Origin: Dipylidium caninum
Taxonomy: Eukaryota; Platyhelminthes; Cestoda; Cyclophyllidea; Dipylidiidae
Direction of reading: 5' to 3'
Length of the DNA stretch: 64,000 nucleotides
Assembly: GCA_017562135.1 (NCBI GenBank)
Contig: QEYB01001179.1
Location: forward strand, 35,001 to 99,000
Part shown: piece after piece, positions 35,701-48,300 of the stretch
Position numbering within the stretch: position 1 is the first letter of the stretch
Layout of the letters: every line of letters begins with the position of its first letter
Translations under genes and position numbers: made by a program
Notes under the pieces: generated by a model
What the model saw: only the letters and a program-made list of their open reading frames with translations
What the model was told of the DNA's origin: nothing
The model's database searches: none

Positions 35701-37873
35701 TGCGTTAACCAACCCTCACAAAGTGAGACGAATTGAATCCCTACTTGCCCGCTGCTAGTGACAGAACTCTCATCATCTCACAAACCTAATTGCTCCCTGT
35801 CTAACTGACTGACTTCGCCGGCCGACTTGGCAGTGCGTGTATCAACGTGAACTTGAATTTATTCTCCATGACCTTGTTTAACGGCCTGGGACGATGTCCC
35901 CTTCAGACAGACTGGCCTACGAGCCCGATTTTACACTACATGCAGAAAATGTAGGGGAACAAATATTATGCAGCTTTTTTACCTCTTTTAAGCTTTTAAT
36001 CAAATTGTATGGCCATTTGGGGAATTAACATTGAAGTCGAGACCCCTGAAAAGAGGCAAAACAAGACTTACGATTGGGGCAGGAATGAAGAAGTAGCTGC
36101 ATCAGTGGATGTGGCGGTAGATTGAGGTGGAGGTGCTTCTATCATGGACGGAGTCCAGTTGTAGCGACCCGATTGGTTGTCCGAGATGGAAGGGACTGGA
36201 GGATAGCGTAAGTGGGGGATTTCAGAAGTCACCGGCATGGTCGTTGAACGGGGGCTGAAGGCAGAAAGCTTGGAAGACAGGGAGGTGGGCGGTGATATCA
36301 CCGCCTCTCCCATCGTCGGAGCGTTGGCAGTGAAGGTAGATGCAGTGGTGACAATAGCATTAATTTGGCCCTCTCCACCGGAGAGACTTGCTGTCACGGC
36401 CATAGGATCCGAAATACCCAGAGCAGGATTCTCTTGGGGACCTGGAGACATTTGATAGAAGTAATGAGAGGAGTAACAAGGATACCTCGGCGAGAGCGAC
36501 CTTGATGAGAATTATCGTGCAGCCCACCAGAGAAACACGCTCAAACAAGGGGAGGCAGGAGATACGGAAGTGAAGTGAGGAAAGGGCGGCATGAGTAAGG
36601 CAACCGTCAACCCAGATGGCGCCCGCGGCTACATAGATGGAGGCAAGCGAACGTAAGGGTGAAAAGGAAAAAATGCAGACGGTGGGTTTTATCGGCTTAA
36701 GTCTCACCCCATTTTCGCAAAAAAAAACAACAATGGCCACCTCGGATGGGTTGAACTTCAAAGTACCCGTCCACCGCGATACAGCAATCGGGAGAAATGA
36801 CGCCTGATCTAGTATGAAATTTTGTGGGATTGGGGCACAAAAGTATTGTCACCATGAGACCCGATATTCATAAAGAGGAAACTTGGTAATTCCAGCAAAA
36901 TGTTGCGCCAGTAAGGGGCATGAGGCTGCATAATGTCTCGATTAGTAGTCGGGAACTTTCCATCTCCCTCAGTAACCCTCTCTTCGTGGGTAGATAAAAA
37001 TGACCAGCAGCCCGGCTGTGGCAGCAATATTGCAGATTCGACGATGAAAAATGAAAATCTCTTAAATATACGGAAATCAGTACGGTACCAATATGCAACA
37101 CTGAAATCGTTTTGCCGCTCATGTCCCTGATATTACTGTTTTTGCGCGCTTAAAAATGTAACAATGACGTGGGAGATACGCACGCGTGCGTGCCTGCCCG
37201 TCCGTGGGTTTGTGAATGCATGTGTATAAACACGCACGTCTCCTTGTAACAATCAAAATGGAGTCCGTCTTAGTATCACCCTAGCGCTTTTTCCTCTCCA
37301 TCTCTTTCTTCCCGCAAAATTTCAGCAAAGCGAAAAGGAGGGATCTCATGCATAAATTCATGTGTAAGCGCATACATGTACACATCCATACACCTTTGAA
37401 CGTCTTTCAGACAGGTAAGTCTACTAGAGCAGGGGACAAATAATGTCAGGAAGAGATAAATGGACCACCCAGAGACAACTTGGTACGATAATGTTTACGC
37501 TAAACAAACCGAAAAAAGATAGTAAAAGGGAGGGTTGGGATAGCAAAGAAGTTCTCACACAGTGTGAGTGGGTGGACTACTCAACGTATGACAGGAACGT
37601 GAAAGGGGTAACAAAGGTACGGGTTAATTGGAAAGAATAGGGGTAAGATTTGAACTCACTTGAGTTTGGGGAGGTGAGAAAGGAGTTGACACTGAGTGGC
37701 GGCGGACCCGTAGAGCGTGGGACCCGCAGATCCGACGAATCTTTCTTTGGTGAAGTCTCAGTAGTTTCTAATTTTTCTGGAGTCTGTAACAGAGGTAATG
37801 CTTGGTCTGTGGTCTCCTTTTCTCCACCTTCAGTGAGGCCAGCGCAGGCAGAAGCACAAGTCTCAGATGTCAT
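20794..37873 (-). CDS. gli: GLI / cubitus interruptus zinc-finger transcription factor
   Basis: Ten coding exons: 37873-37660, 36441-36072, 32302-31800, 29097-28726, 27869-27055, 26624-26475, 24766-24509, 23851-23195, 22689-22242 and 22160-20794, giving 1717 aa. All introns are GT-AG and all phases agree. An in-frame TAA lies just upstream of the ATG. Residues 312-362 are the conserved N-terminal GLI block with the SUFU-binding SYGHLS (356-361). Five C2H2 fingers span 741-891, including [38 protein letters not shown] and [17 protein letters not shown]. The rest is Ser/Gly/Ala-rich, with a Gln run near the C-terminus. Known role: nuclear effector of Hedgehog signalling, binding GACCACCCA and processed to a repressor without signal. 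It is a little longer than vertebrate GLI2/3. Zic and GLIS are excluded by the finger sequences and SYGHLS. Confidence 0.97.
20988..21003 (-). repeat. CAG/Gln run in the last gli exon
   Basis: CTGCTG repeats on the plus strand encode a short Gln-rich segment (HLQQQQQQS) in the C-terminal part of GLI. Such runs are common in activation regions and may vary in length between individuals. Confidence 0.8.
22690..23194 (-). other. gli intron 8
   Basis: 505-bp intron, donor AGG|gtaggt, acceptor ttttatttcag|TTC. AT-rich; no further feature seen. Confidence 0.85.
23852..24508 (-). other. gli intron 7
   Basis: 657-bp intron after the fifth zinc finger, donor GAG|gtaagt, acceptor acaccttag|GTT, phase 0. 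No further feature seen. Confidence 0.88.
24767..26474 (-). other. gli intron 6
   Basis: 1708-bp intron splitting zinc finger 3, donor ATC|gtaagt, acceptor ctttag|TTC. It contains the GLI consensus site at 26382-26390. No exon-like sequence is seen inside. Confidence 0.88.
26382..26390 (+). promoter_or_regulatory. Perfect GLI consensus site TGGGTGGTC
   Basis: TGGGTGGTC is the reverse complement of the GLI/Ci consensus GACCACCCA. It lies in gli intron 6, about 85 bp past the exon 6 donor. It is a candidate feedback site, but a chance match in 64 kb is quite possible. Confidence 0.4.
26625..27054 (-). other. gli intron 5
   Basis: 430-bp intron within zinc finger 1, donor AAG|gtgcgt, acceptor tttgcattcag|CAC, phase 0. 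Nothing else seen. Confidence 0.88.
27870..28725 (-). other. gli intron 4
   Basis: 856-bp intron, donor ACGA|gtcagt (the weakest donor in the gene), acceptor tttttctcccgtag|GTG. The phase-1 junction is consistent on both sides. Nothing else seen. Confidence 0.75.
29098..31799 (-). other. gli intron 3
   Basis: 2702-bp intron. Donor GCCG|gtaggt and acceptor gtcttttgtag|CTT join SYGHLSA to ASLGASP in phase 1, as in other GLI proteins. Inside are purine-rich tracts near 29450-29500 and a two-copy 13-14-bp tandem at 30037-30063. No exon is recognised. Confidence 0.88.
31800..32302 (-). other. gli exon 3, SUFU-binding region
   Basis: Encodes a Pro run, then a Ser-rich block ending GSYGHLSA. In GLI/Ci proteins SYGHLS docks Suppressor of fused. 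The flanking KKRSHSQSS and DLDIPSL segments match the conserved GLI block around this motif. Its presence argues that SUFU control is retained in this animal. Confidence 0.93.
32303..36071 (-). other. gli intron 2
   Basis: 3769-bp intron, donor CAATC|gtaagt, acceptor gaacttttag|GTC, phase 2. It holds a purine-rich then pyrimidine-rich stretch at about 32936-33075 and an 18-bp perfect palindrome at 33329-33346. No exon or RNA gene is recognised. Confidence 0.85.
33329..33346. repeat. 18-bp perfect palindrome
   Basis: acacactctagagtgtgt reads identically on both strands. It lies in gli intron 2. It could be a dimeric factor site or chance within CA-rich DNA. Confidence 0.6.
36442..37659 (-). 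other. gli intron 1
   Basis: 1218-bp intron, donor TCAA|gtgagt, acceptor caaatgtctccag|GTC, phase 1. The open frame crossing 36451 upstream of the acceptor is intronic. Nothing else seen. Confidence 0.8.
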
Positions 37874-40800
37874 GGCTGTTTCGATTGGCTTCTGGAGTAT
37901 TTACTTGCATTGTCGGCGGCGTACCCGCCATCACTGCGGACAAGAGAATGCTCACTTACTTTGAGAAATAAAAAGAGAGCAGGAAACAGAAATCTGTTCC
38001 TGTTCTCAGCGCATGATCCTAATTAGCAGAACCCAATGCGATTTTCTGTAAAAACGGTCCACGATAACCTTTCGCGCATGTGCATGTATATGGGCAAAAT
38101 AACCACAATGTTTACAATCAGCCAGCGGATTAGGACCGGAAACACATTATTTTGAGTCATGGATTTACGTCTTAGGGTTGTAATTCAGCAAAGTTTGTCG
38201 GAGATAGTGGCTATTTCGTAGCAAGACTGTGCGGAATTGCTGCATTGGTGCGCTGTGAGATGGGAACTTCGGGTCTTCAATTTTGTTTTGTTGAAAAGGA
38301 AACTCTTCCCTTGGGCTACAGGGACAGAAGACTGAATAATGAAAAAACATCCTCGACAGCTAAATAAGCAGTAAAATTTGAGTACTCGCGTTTCCTATGA
38401 CACTTACATTGCTAGGTGGAAAGTGGGGAGTTAAATCATTAAATTTTGGTGCGTGAATAGATAGGATTGGTGAAGTGATGTTCAGTTCGAAAATAGGCGC
38501 ACGCATGTGGACGCCACACATCCAGCGCAGGGCGCACAAACGCTCTAGATTTCGACTAGATTGCAATTAGGTGGACAGGGCAGCCAGCAAGTGCAGCAGA
38601 TGGTTTCGGCAATGGAGTGGAAGAGGAGGCTCATCGATTTGATGGCGACGACGATGGACCCTCGCAGACACCTGTGTGCGCCCGCCTCCCCGTCTATATA
38701 TCTACCTGGGTGCGCGATGCGTGCCTCCTTTCATACGTACACACAAACAGAGAGAGACACAGTCCCCTCGCCTGCATCTCCTTTTTGTGCCGCCGCGAAT
38801 GTTGACTCACAAATTTCCAATCGCTGAATCACGCCCTCGACAGGCGGTTTAAAAGCATCACACTTTTTTCATCGCTACTGCCACCACCTTGCCTTGGCAA
38901 CACTTTCACAACCATCACCCTCACCTTTACCGGTACACGCCCACACGCATTTATCACTTGAGAATAGAGAACGGCCACAGGTCTCGTTCACAGGATAGAC
39001 ATTGAATGGAGCCATTAATGTGCATGAGCAACCCCGCTTTCCGCTAACCGACTGGCAGTTGCATTGCTTAATAATTGGCGCAAGCTACAACACTCTTTTA
39101 CTTGCTTCACCCGCTGTCTCTGTGCAGGCTTCCACAGTGGGATGGAAATGGAAGGTGACGAGAAGAGACGGGAGGAGAAACCGTAGAACATGACTCAGAC
39201 GGGGAACAGCTTCAGGCACCGCCTTATCAACCGCTGTTTCCTTTTCAGGCACCGGACCACTCAATCAAGCAGTCATGTGACTCATCGTCTTCCCATCGCA
39301 CAGAAGCGCACGAGAACTCCACGTGTGTGAAGCCCACCATCGGCTCCAGAGCGAACGTCAAAACCCGCCGACGGCACTGTGAATGGTCAGTGCAACAGGT
39401 GAGTGCTCATTGGCAGGGGATAATGTATCTTCACCACGAATCCATTCAGCGAACTCGACTAGTCAGAACGCTCACAGTAGCAGATGGGTAACCGTCTATC
39501 AAACAAGCTTGAATAGCGGTCGGCATTAGGAAGACGGTAACCGGGGCCCTTTCTGTGGGGAAGAGAAAGTCCGGTAATGTATTCATGAGCGCGTGCTCGG
39601 GGTGGTCAAATAAATGGCAACGATGGCTTTCGGTTAATCTCTGCCATTATTGTTATCATCATCATTGTGGTGCGCGTAGTTAGAGGATGAAAAAGGTTGT
39701 TATCAAAGAGACGTTAAGATATGTTACTAACTCCTCAAACTCAAACTGGACCATTGAACTTCATCAATTCCCACCCATCGGAGTCGGTCACCATGATCAA
39801 ATGTCTAATATTTTGAGTCAATAGAGATCGCTAGGTTGCAGGACAAGTGAAAGTCCCTTCGGTTGGCACTGATGTACGTGTACGTGCATGTACATCGGCA
39901 CTTAAGATAGACATATGGTGAATTCGACCGATGTACTGACATGTTTTATCAAGGATACGAGAAATTTAAGTATATACACCAGACAATTGGCGCATGGCAA
40001 CGAATGATCGAGACCGACTATCCTCCAATGGAGCAATTGGGTGCTTCTCCGTAGAAGACTACCAATGTGAAATGTTGCAATACGCCTAGATAACGTTTCG
40101 TGGAGGAAGATCCTGCTGATGAGGTTTCGTTATATCTGGCTATTCGTGAACAACCGTGCGCTTGGTTAGAAACCAACAGATTTCAGAGCATCGACGTAGA
40201 AGGTCTAGGAATTACCAGTGACAGAGGTGTAAAGAAGATTTGGAAGGGTTTAATGGCCTCTAATCGCTACGGCAGGGTACTAAGCTGCAGAGACAACTGG
40301 CGAAAGTTGGGTATGTGATAGGAGAACTTTATCCTATTCTAAAAAGTTCCTCTGTCTAGACACGGTAATATAGACAATTCGAAGATGGATCAATGGGCGA
40401 ACGCTAGTGTATTGGGAGAAAAGCCTTAGGTATCCTTAGAAGCACTACAAAACAACTCAAGAGATAGGAAAAAGCGCCACGATCATTTTCTCAAAGAAAA
40501 ACGTTAGCGCCTTCTATGAGAAGTTTTATGACGTAGTGCAGAAGTTAAACCTACGAAGTTCCACGGGACGTAAACGACAGTGTATATCGGAGAGAAGCAA
40601 GTACCAAAACGCAATTCCAGACTGCGTCCATGCACCGCTTTCTTGATGGCTTCACGCGTTCACTAGTTCACCCACGCAGGCCAGAATGGAGGAGAGCCAG
40701 CGGTGTACAGAACAAGGATATTAGTCAGGGTATGCGTACACACGAACACAGGTCATTCTTTACCGGTTAGGTGCTGTATGGTGCCCCAGTGAAAACGTGT

Positions 40801-43800
40801 GCTGTTGCGTGCCAGAAGGCAGTTCGTGCGTTCATAGAGGTAGTAGTAGCAGCAGCAGTTACAGAAGTCCACTCTACCGGCCCCCCCCTCCCTTAACCTG
40901 CAATAGGATGGCAGCGTAGGCCACCCCCCTTTCCCACCCGGCAACAATTCTAGACATGCTTACGCGTGAACGCATACTAGAGGCGGATGTGAAGGAGTGA
41001 AAATGCCCAAATGTGGTTTTATGAAAACTCGAGCGATGTGGACGCTCTCGCATACGTGCGCACCCGAGTGAAAGAGCGAGCGGGCGAGCTGGCGGGCGGA
41101 GGAACTAACGTGAAAACAGCTGTTTCCGGAAAACAGACACCACGTCCGCCAGCTCTTCGAAGAAGCATACCAGCTAACGCAAGCACATGCATATAGGCCC
41201 GATTGCGTGCTGTGCATAGTAAAGGTATGTGCCATTTAAACGTCCGAAAGGATAAGGAAACAAACCCCTGCCATAGGGGAACATATGTTGGAAATGCGCG
41301 CTATTCATCCATCAGTGACAGAGGAAGCACATTATGATCAGTAATTATGAACGCATATAAAAGTCACCGAATCCTTACACCCTTCGGTCATTTGCCACCA
41401 AGAATTAAAGTGCTATAGTAGAGTTTCAGACGGACCCGAGTGTACTACATAGAATGGGCAGTCATGCATATTGGCTGATTAATCCAAGAGATACACTATC
41501 CTTGGCCTCGGTTACTTAACGCCACTCAATCCCCAACATTAGATCAACCATTACGCAGGTAGTCAAGTGATAGCTTTCAACTTCATTCCTCAATTTATAC
41601 AGAAAGTTATAGGCTGAGGAAGCGTAGTCAGTCATGTCGAATCCGCAGGGATAAATGTTCGCCACTCTTAACAGCTCGGGCATAATAATGAAAACACGGT
41701 AAATTCCACTATTTCCACCCGGGATCACTCTGGACTTTAATTTATTGGTGTTTTATTGTTGACAATCTCTGAAGTGCTACATACTGTATAGTACCAGTGA
41801 GTTATGGAATGATTTCTTCATTTTGTACTAAAAGCGACATGCCCATCCCGTGGTGGAGGACATGCATTAGATAGAGACCAAAAAACAAGCTCAGTTCCTT
41901 TAGTTTTAATCTAACGAATACCTCCGCAGAGTCAGATTAATAAAATCGACATAGTGGAGATGTTTGGCAACTTCAAAGGCGATAGAGGTGTTTATTCTTG
42001 GCAAAAATGCGACTCAGGTCGGTTGCCTACTGAAAAGTGGTAATGATAAGATTGGGGGGGAAGTAATTATTTCATCAACAAGAAGTTATCCAAGGAAGCT
42101 CAACAGTTTGGGGAAATCCGGACGAGAAAGAGTCCGGCAACTTAGTGCTCCGGTGTCGTTTGCGTCCCAAATGGGACGGAGTTCTATACTTGCAGGTTAA
42201 AAGGAGTTCGACGGTGGACAAATCTTGAGGTTATTCCATTGCTAGATAGTGATATTTCGGCAAACTCTACCAACTCATACCCATTTAAGTTAGAGTCATT
42301 GAAGCAGGAGTTTCAAGAGTTCCCACAATCAAATTGGAGTTTGACCACCAGATAAATGATTTAAGTAAAAGTTCGCAAAATAGGCTCACATAGGGACCAG
42401 TGGTGGAAATAAAGCGGCTTAATTTATGAGATCAAATATTAATAATTCGATCGACACGGTGGGTGGGGGGCCTCAAGGCAGAAAGGCTGAGACGAGACCT
42501 GACAAGCTGACTCAACCATTTTGCGGTTGGGACACTTTTATCGTACAAACGAGACACAAAGAACTGTCACCAAGTCGTCACAATTGCGCGATTGGAAGCT
42601 CACCACACTCGTTCGTAAAAACCGCCGCAGTTCACTGACCAGGGGATAGGAAGGTAGAGCGCCACTAGGCAAATATTAACCCCCACTGGAGTCGGTAGCA
42701 TTGATTAATTGATCCAAAATGTGTATTTTGAAAGGCACTTCGACGATGACCCCGAATCACGGTGAGATTCTACTCCCCTTCTGTCAGATACGAAAATTTA
42801 ACGTCTTTTGATCTTCTCTCTCAGAGATCGAATAAATGGGAAATGGATAACTTGTCGGGATTCCTTTTGTGCTAGTCTAGCTTTCGCATCTCATATACCA
42901 CACAGGATCACTCCACTCTTTTCACTCGCTTCCGAACATATGTAGGGTTGAGCATAGAACCCGTTTTGGTGCTCATCCACTAAATTAACAGACCGATTCA
43001 TGACTAAGGCAGTGAACCTATCTTATATGGAAGGTACCAGAACAGGCGTTGTAACTGTCTCAAAACCGTAAAAGACCGAAAAAAGGTTTGTCTGTTCACA
43101 AGTCTCCTGGCGCAATATATGCTGTGAGAAGAATGGCACAAGGATGGGGTTGACCTCTTCGCCAACATTACCAGGTTAGTCTTCGAGTTTCGGCTTTATT
43201 TTGAAGTGGTATCGGCTGACGTCATCCGCACTCCTCGAAAGCCGCTACAGTCGAGACGAAGAGATTAAAGAGTAGCATGCAGAAGAAGGCCAATCCAACT
43301 ACTAAGCCGCATGTCCAAACAGGACGTGTCAACATATGCGGGCCGGGCACCATTTACATTCAGACAAGAAATGGAGTACATTCCAGGCGAAAATGGGTTA
43401 GATAACATCCACTACACCCCACCCACGAGGCAATTAGGCAAATGCTAATTGACCAAGAGGCAATGATTGCGGTTTTTCTAATTAACTGACATAAATCAAG
43501 TCCATCATCTCTTCTCCCCCACCTTTTTCCATTCTCATGAATAATTGGACAAAGTGGCTTGCGTCGAGACGTGTCACTCACGACGACAATGGTGGGCACA
43601 AGTGAGAAGTTCTGTATTATTACCACTCATTTTACGACGCCAACAGGCAATCGAGGAGGGACCGGTCGCGTCTTACAATCAGGGCTACAGACGCTAATGA
43701 CGGGAGGGGTTTGTCCAGCATCCGTTGACATGCGCGCCTCCGTGTGTAAGGTAATTCAGCGTAAGTCAGGCAATTATGTGGGAGGTGGGACGGTTACCCC

Positions 43801-44479
43801 TAATGTAAAGGAAAGGAGGTGCCCAGAAGGTAACTTCTTCCCTACGAAGTGGAGACACTGCAGGCATAATGACAGAACAGGAAACGTTATACCAGCGGGC
43901 GTTTCAATGTCACACTTTTAAAAAGCCTTGGCTGGTAGGAACAAGAGTCTGCTTCAAGCAGGGAGACAAAGAAAGCATTGGGAGCGTAACCTCAAAATTT
44001 GCTGGACATCACGGCGTCAAATGTATTAGTCCCTTGAGAACGTAGCTGCATGTGTTGATGTGTAGCGATAAACATTTTGTGAGTTCGCTGCTCCAGGGGG
44101 AGATGAGCTTGCTACATAAGACACGACCAATTTGTGGATAGGAATTCTACCCGGATAATACGCCCAGACACCTATCTCCACATACGAATGAGAGGTTTAC
44201 GCATTTGTACACACAAACGCACAATGATGAGTGTACGCCTACTGATATTGCTTCAAAAAAGGCACACAGGGAAAATAAGTGTAAGTTGCATATACACAAA
44301 GTAAGAACTGTCAACGGACAATGACCGAGGTATTGTTACCGATTAAACCATTTGGGGATATGAGAAAACTGTACAATAATATGACAAAACATGGAGCGCC
44401 CGTTCACTTACCATAACAAACGAGGTAGCTACGGTGACCTGCGTCCGCCTGTGTGAAGCTCGAAAGTGCACTTGTCTGT
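37874..44479. other. Upstream of gli: no gene recognised
   Basis: Should contain the gli 5' UTR and promoter. I see short open frames only (for example 40100-40318, with a GTG start), a near-consensus GLI site at 39599-39607, and a GTAGTAG/CAGCAG patch near 40840. No protein motif, tRNA or mobile-element hallmark is recognised. Confidence 0.45.
39599..39607 (+). promoter_or_regulatory. Near-consensus GLI site GGGGTGGTC
   Basis: One mismatch to TGGGTGGTC, about 1.7 kb upstream of the gli start codon. Weak evidence alone; noted because of the perfect site in intron 6. Confidence 0.2.
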
Positions 44480-45370
44480 TTGTTAAATCGATAGACAGAG
44501 GAACGAACGGAAGAAGGGAGGTCGAAAGAAAGGCCTCAAAGTCGACTCAATGTGCGCTTTGGCCCGCGTGTGAGTGATGGATGGTATAGTCCACGGCCGG
44601 TTGAGGGCTTCAACGCGGCTCCACGACGAAAGATGTGCGAACGAGTGAACGTAAGAGTGCGTGTGCGCGTGCGTGTGGTGCGGCGCAGTGTGGCGTGCCG
44701 CGGAGTGGTGCAGTGCGAATGTGTGCGTTGCAGTACGCACGTTGTCTTCTTCGATTCGCGCAAATGCTACTGCCAGTAGTATAAGGCGATGGCTGCTGCC
44801 TTCGCTACTACTAACACTGCTGCCACCAGCACCGAGAAGGCGAGAGCGGAGGCAAGGACGCAGACTAGAGAGTATCAAATCTGCGCGGGGGCGCCCCTTT
44901 TACTGGTGCGTTGTGCGTGTGTGCGGTATATCTGCGCTGCTCCTGACGCGCCCTCCTGACGACGTGCAAGCGTGCGCATGTGTGTGCGTGCGTGTGTGCT
45001 TTTGCGTGTCACTACCACGAGCAGCACGAGGTACTGGCTATCATTATCATCATGCGCACAAGTTATCCCAAGGCTATTGGTGCGCGCAAGTACGGAGTCG
45101 TGCGACAGACAGGCGCACAACGGATGCACGTGCAGAGCACGCATACGCACACTCACACGCACACCCGTCCGCGGGGCGTCTTCGTTATCGCCCCTGGTGG
45201 GCTTGCCCACAGCCACCCTCCTTCTACCTATCATATGGGGTGGCGTAGGCGTAAATGGACCGTCTATCCCGTGCACTTTTTCTTTATCTTATCGGCCGTC
45301 ATCCTCCGGAGGTGGGCTATTTGAATTTAACTTTTGGCTGACCCCTGGGAGTTATTACTAAGTTGGCGGA
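44480..45370. other. GC-rich, CpG- and GTGCGT-rich island
   Basis: A compositionally distinct stretch with alternating purine-pyrimidine runs (gtgcgtgtgcgcgtgcgtgt near 44657-44676, and again near 44977-45000). It carries overlapping long open frames on both strands (up to 195 codons). The frames are low in complexity and reflect GC content. It may be a promoter-like or Z-DNA-prone segment some 7 kb upstream of gli. Confidence 0.5.
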
Positions 45371-48300
45371 AAGTAGGTGAGACCCGATTCCTGGACGGTG
45401 GGGGAAGGAGACAGCCCAACAAATGCCACATCTGCTTCTGCCACTGCTGCCGCCGTTTCTGGAAAATCTTCAATTGTAGATAGGTTGTGAAAAAGTAACT
45501 AGTCTAGGAACTTGAAAGGAGTTAACAGAGACTGACTGGTGTTTCGTAAATAGAAACAGCTCAGTTGGTGACACCATGGTTTAGAACAACTGAAGGTAGG
45601 CTTGCTTTAGATACAATTCGAAGATTCTGCTTTTTCTTCCACTTCTCAGAAAATTCTATTCCCATTGGTATCACGGAGAATAAGAGTGACCACTCGTTAA
45701 GTTGTTCCACTGTATCGTTTGGACCACGTTGATTCACGTCTCTCTTTCCGAGGCTGTCATGTTTGTAATATGTACAAATCACCACCGAGGAGTTATCACT
45801 TTAGTATTTTTAAATTGCCTTAAATTTATTTGTCCGCATGTAGAGTATCCGGTAAATTTACTACACTATTGGAGTTGGAAAATATTACCATAAATTACGA
45901 ATACTGCGGGATAATCAGTGACCAATATGAGCTTCACTTAAATACAGACAATGCACAATAGTCAGTTTCAAGAATGAGAATAATATCAAACGAATACCCC
46001 ATTTTTCCATAGTATCTCCATTTCCTTTGGATTTTGTTCCAAATTAAAAGGCATGGATTCATCAAAGTGGAGGTTCAAGTAACCATTAGGCACTAAATAT
46101 GACCTCTACTTTGTGCATCTCTAGAATTGGAGGAATAAATCTCGTAAGGTTTCAGACTTAACATGAGTGTATAAAGGTGTGCCCCCACCATATTTCCTAT
46201 CGAGTGGACGAGCAGTAGAAGTGAGGAGGAAAGTTTAAACTCAAACCATTCACGGTGAGTTTGACTCAGTTGAAATCAGGTGGAAATCTCAACTCGCCCA
46301 TTATTATGATAGTAGAGCCTCTCGATGCTTTGCAGATTGGAGTTCCTTATCAGCACACTCATGTATTTTCCCTAGAGGAATTTTGACAGCTAAAGTGATA
46401 AGGCGTCAACCTTGAAGCGGTCCCAAACAATATTACCTTCCAACATTAAAGTAAGTGAAGAAATGACTAGAATTTGTGCTGGGCTAAGTGTAAAGTGGCT
46501 TCAGACAACTTGGAGGCAATCACGAACAGACTGTTCTCCGAGCGAGAAATAAATTTTTGCGAGGGGTTTTTCGAGACTCATTAAAAAAGACTACGTCTTT
46601 GGCGAATCCTAGCCCATCCGTGGCCACATGCGGGAAGGACATACCACACTACTGCACGAATATTAAAATAAGACCTCCTCGTGCTCCGGCATCAGCAGCA
46701 GTAGAAGAAGCAGCAGCATTCACGCCATGAAGCCATTAATCTGGGCAGGGCAATCGCGGACCAGTTTCAAGAACTTGTAGATGACTACACTTCTCATTGC
46801 CTATTAAAAGAACATTAATGTGCCCCCTCCCCGAACGGCATTCGTGTGGTAAAACTTTCCCTCTGTTCCTCTACTAATTCTTCCTCTCAAATCAAAAAAT
46901 TATACCTCTTTAATGATATCGCTGTGAAGTGTAGTCACTTCGTGTTAGCAGACATCATGTTAACGTTTGTGCGTTTGGTGTCTATTTACGAGATGTGACA
47001 CCGTCAGGACGCAACTGGATTAACGTTATTAGGCTAAAAAAATAATAGTGATTACTTAATACTGACTAAGATTTAAATGGAAATCGGTGATTTCTTCACT
47101 CAAATAGAGGGAGAGAAAACAACAGAGCCTTTTAGAATGACATTTTGTGCATATATGCAAAATGAGTGAAAGTTGGCTGAATATTTTTTAGCCCCCTTGT
47201 CAAACATCGTATTGGTGGCGGTTCGAGTGAATTAGAGGGAGAGAATGACAAAACGGTAAATTACAGTGCATTTGAGGCAGCCTTTGCGCGATAGGCCGCG
47301 TATTTCATTCTAAGGAAAGACAAAGTTTCTCATCCTCACCGTCCCCAGACCAAAAATGCCCTCCCCGGGAGGCCCGACCCATCAATCGGGAATCGGAAAT
47401 GAGCGACCTATGTGAAAGCGCGCACACAACCACTTGTTGGAAAACTGTCTGGAGCATCTCATATGGGTGAATTAGTTAATATTCATATGCCTTTTGATTA
47501 CCCGATAAAAAGTGATAATATGGCAAAGTATCTTAAAATAATTGCCGAAGCTGAGTTCTGTGGTCCATAAATCATTACACATTTTCGTGCTTAAATTCCT
47601 TATTAACATTGCCAATAATTAAAAGGTAGAAATTTGGTGTTATACTTACCTCGATTCAAATTTCGCCGACAGCAACTTTAACTATTTGTGTCGATTTGCG
47701 CAAAAGAGTGACTTTTTATACGAAATTTACTCGTATGAGAAATTCCGCGAAATTTGCGGGAAAAGTCTGCCTGTGGGCGGCTTAACTCATCCTTCACCTT
47801 TTTCATTTATCACATGTGGACTGATCTTCAACGTTTGTTCACTTCCTTCGCCTCCTCGACTTTCTCCACCTTTTAAGTCGACCATCCCATTCGCCGGGAT
47901 AATAACTGAAATGGTCTCGCTTTGGAGGCGACGCAAATTATCCTCAACTCTTCAGTTCAATCGTAACCGTTTGGCAAGATTTTTATGCAAGAGCCTTGTT
48001 AATGTAATCTTGATGGTTTCGTACGGCTATAATTTATTGGTGTTTACTTGGATCTCCGCGCATTCATGGTGCGCAAACTATTATACACCTCTAGCTTTGA
48101 TTATTTAGGCTCTCAACATCAAACGAACTAGGTGTGTTGACATTAAACCTCAAGAAGTGACGCGCGATTATTGACCTCTTGCGGGCCTTATTTTTTGGTT
48201 TCCACTGCAACTCCTCCATTGGAAAGGCAAGGAACAGGTGATCTGCTATTCTTTTGTAATGAGGACTTCAGAAAAATACAAAAAAATAGGTTTATAATCC

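Noticed and set aside
40100..40318. Plus-strand frame that resembles a fragment of an ordinary soluble protein
   Set aside because: It starts with GTG, has no recognisable domain and no flanking splice signals that extend it.
44661..45248. 195-codon plus-strand open frame
   Set aside because: It lies in the GC-rich island where several overlapping frames on both strands are open. Its sequence is low-complexity Cys/Arg/His without any domain.
47686..48108. 140-codon plus-strand frame
   Set aside because: No domain, no supporting splice or polyadenylation context.
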